Positions 5,943 through 7,358 of a DNA stretch of 7,358 bases are shown in pieces. Made by a program: the position numbers and the translations under genes. Position 1 is the first letter of the stretch, and each line of letters opens with the position of its first letter. Under the pieces are notes generated by a model, which made no database searches, was not told the origin of the DNA, and was given only the letters and a program-made list of their open reading frames with translations. The stretch lies in NCBI GenBank assembly GCA_903873355.1, contig CAIQOG010000031.1, positions 1 to 7,358 on the forward strand, in the 5' to 3' direction. Source of the stretch: an uncultured Bacteroidales bacterium. GTDB lineage: Bacteria > Bacteroidota > Bacteroidia > Bacteroidales > Paludibacteraceae.

Positions 5943-7358
5943 ATGTATAGGCTAATAAAAATTCTTGCTGTTTTTCTTTTTATAACAAGTACTGTGTCAG
6001 GAAAGGGTCAGGCAAATAGATTAACTGAGCATAGTGAATCAAGAGCGATTGGCACCAACCTTGATACCTTGTGTATGGTAGATAAAAGTACCACAGCAGA
6101 AACCAAAGCGCTTTACTCCCAGTTGTGGAAAATTCCCGAAAAGGGATTTATGTTTGGTCATCACGACGATTTGATTTATGGAAGAACATGGTACAATTCA
6201 GCAGGTGGTTCTGACACAAAAGATGTATGTGGCGATTATCCCGGAGTTTTCAGTGTGGATTTTGCAGAAGTAATGGATGATCGTTGTAACAATAACCCCG
6301 ACAATCCTATTCGTCTGAGAGTGATTAAGGAAGCCCGTGCTCGTGGTGAGGTAATTACTGCTTGTTGCCATTTGAACAATCCGATTACCAATGGTGATGC
6401 CTGGGATGTTTCAAATACTACAGTTGCCAAACAAATTGTAACCGAAGGTAGTGTGACAAATATCCGTTTTAAAACATGGCTTGACCGGCTGGCAACTTTT
6501 GCGGCATCATTAAAAGACAATCAGGGAAATTTAATCCCAATTATCTTTCGCCCTTTTCACGAACACACACAATCGTGGTCGTGGTGGGGTACTGTATGTA
6601 CAACGCAGGATGAATTTATAAATCTCTGGCGTTTTACGGTTTCTTATTTACGCGATACAAAAGGCGTTCATCAATTTATTTATGCCATATCACCTCAATT
6701 GGATGGTATTCAAACCAAGGAAGACATCCTTTTTCGCTGGCCGGGTGATAATTATGTTGATTTTATTGGCATGGATTGTTATCATGGACTTTATACCGAT
6801 GCATTTACAACCAACCTCATTAATCTCTCGATAGTTTCGCAGCTAAAGAAAAAACCCTGTGGAGTGACAGAAACAGGAATTGAAGGTATAATAAATGCTG
6901 ATGGGTCAGATTGTACAGACTATTGGACAAAACAAATACTTGCTCCACTTACCGGACACAGAGTTAGTATGGTGGTCATGTGGCGAAATAAATATGACCC
7001 AACATTAACAGGAGCACATTACTATTCAGTTTTCCCCGGGCAGGCATCTGTTACTGACTTTATGACTATGTATAATAGCCCTGTTAGTTTGTTTAGTAAG
7101 GATTTGCCTGCAATGTATGTGATGGCGAATGGGGTAAGTATTGTAGATAATTATGTTCCAAATTATGGAGGCAATGTAATCGTTTGTAATTTCGATAACG
7201 TGATTTCGCCAATGAGTGGATTTAGCAACAATACTATAACGACAGTTATTAATCCAAGTGGCTCGGGGAATGTCGGATTAGTATATGTACCATCGAAGAA
7301 TGTTGGAGGAATTACATTTACTGCCATTGATAAGATCAATACCATAACACATGACAAA
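5943..7358 (+). CDS. GH26 beta-mannanase with C-terminal binding module (3' end outside window)
   Basis: Secreted endo-1,4-beta-mannanase of glycoside hydrolase family 26; 472 codons are present and the frame is open to the window edge. A signal peptide covers about residues 1-24 (MYRLIKILAVFLFITSTVSG core) with no lipobox cysteine, so it is probably not a lipoprotein. The catalytic domain spans about 55-385: FGHHDD at 71-76, RPFHEHTQSWSWWG at 203-216 with the general acid/base E207 after the conserved His, GMDCYHG at 276-282, and VTETGIEG at 308-315 with the nucleophile E310. Both catalytic glutamates and the aromatic cluster (W212, W214, W215) are intact, so it should be active. After a linker, a module begins at residue 412 (VIVCNFDNV) that is nearly the same as module two of the upstream protein; it is cut off here. 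By analogy a T9SS sorting domain probably follows beyond the window. The start is chosen because the signal peptide begins there and no in-frame ATG lies upstream. Expression must cross the hairpin just before it. Confidence 0.93.
   Translation, partial: MYRLIKILAVFLFITSTVSGKGQANRLTEHSESRAIGTNLDTLCMVDKSTTAETKALYSQLWKIPEKGFMFGHHDDLIYGRTWYNSAGGSDTKDVCGDYPGVFSVDFAEVMDDRCNNNPDNPIRLRVIKEARARGEVITACCHLNNPITNGDAWDVSNTTVAKQIVTEGSVTNIRFKTWLDRLATFAASLKDNQGNLIPIIFRPFHEHTQSWSWWGTVCTTQDEFINLWRFTVSYLRDTKGVHQFIYAISPQLDGIQTKEDILFRWPGDNYVDFIGMDCYHGLYTDAFTTNLINLSIVSQLKKKPCGVTETGIEGIINADGSDCTDYWTKQILAPLTGHRVSMVVMWRNKYDPTLTGAHYYSVFPGQASVTDFMTMYNSPVSLFSKDLPAMYVMANGVSIVDNYVPNYGGNVIVCNFDNVISPMSGFSNNTITTVINPSGSGNVGLVYVPSKNVGGITFTAIDKINTITHDK
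7170..7358 (+). repeat. Module copy B (partial), duplicate of 5156-5345
   Basis: The tail of the mannanase gene encodes the first 61 residues of a binding-like module, starting VIVCNFDNVISPM and ending THDK at the window edge, 42 of 61 identical to the second module of the upstream secreted protein. The remainder of the module lies outside the window. Confidence 0.85.

Noticed and set aside
1..7358. Phage-defence, toxin-antitoxin, CRISPR or mobile-element cargo
   Set aside because: All genes have ordinary metabolic, regulatory or glycan-related assignments; no transposase, integrase, repeat-spacer array or defence domain was seen.

Overview
The window looks like chromosomal DNA of an anaerobic, polysaccharide-degrading member of the Bacteroidota, most likely the order Bacteroidales (a Paludibacter-like organism would fit, but this is inference). 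The grounds are a type IX secretion (T9SS) C-terminal sorting domain, several TAnnTTTG promoter elements typical of this phylum, generally weak Shine-Dalgarno use, AT-rich intergenic DNA, and a group-B-type [FeFe] hydrogenase of the kind found in fermentative Bacteroidales.

Layout. (1) Positions 19-1861, plus strand: riboflavin synthase (ribE), then a six-helix membrane protein fused to a Nudix-fold domain whose catalytic signature is destroyed. A 15-bp inverted repeat lies directly before the second gene. (2) Positions 1850-1936: a convergent junction with an apparently bidirectional terminator and six heptamer repeats. (3) Positions 1934-4084, minus strand: a TetR-family regulator followed by a multi-cluster [FeFe] hydrogenase. 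The hydrogenase promoter is overlapped by a perfect 15-bp inverted repeat, a good candidate operator for the neighbouring regulator. (4) Positions 4085-4634: a 550-bp AT-rich divergent intergenic region with promoter elements for both sides, TCGGTT direct repeats and a 38-bp dyad. (5) Positions 4635-7358, plus strand: a secreted protein with two related carbohydrate-binding-like modules and a T9SS sorting domain, then a GH26 beta-mannanase that runs off the window. The mannanase carries a third copy of the same module. A strong terminator-like hairpin sits between the two genes, only 17 nt before the mannanase start.

How the genes work together. The last two genes look like part of a mannan-utilisation locus: a non-catalytic surface glycan binder and an endo-mannanase that share a targeting module. 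The TetR/hydrogenase pair looks like a regulated fermentative or redox-sensing unit. The ribE/Nudix-membrane pair has no obvious functional link. The most unusual points are the dead Nudix-membrane fusion, the intra-operon terminator, the shared unassigned binding module, and the operator-like palindromes. No mobile element, CRISPR array, tRNA or rRNA was seen.
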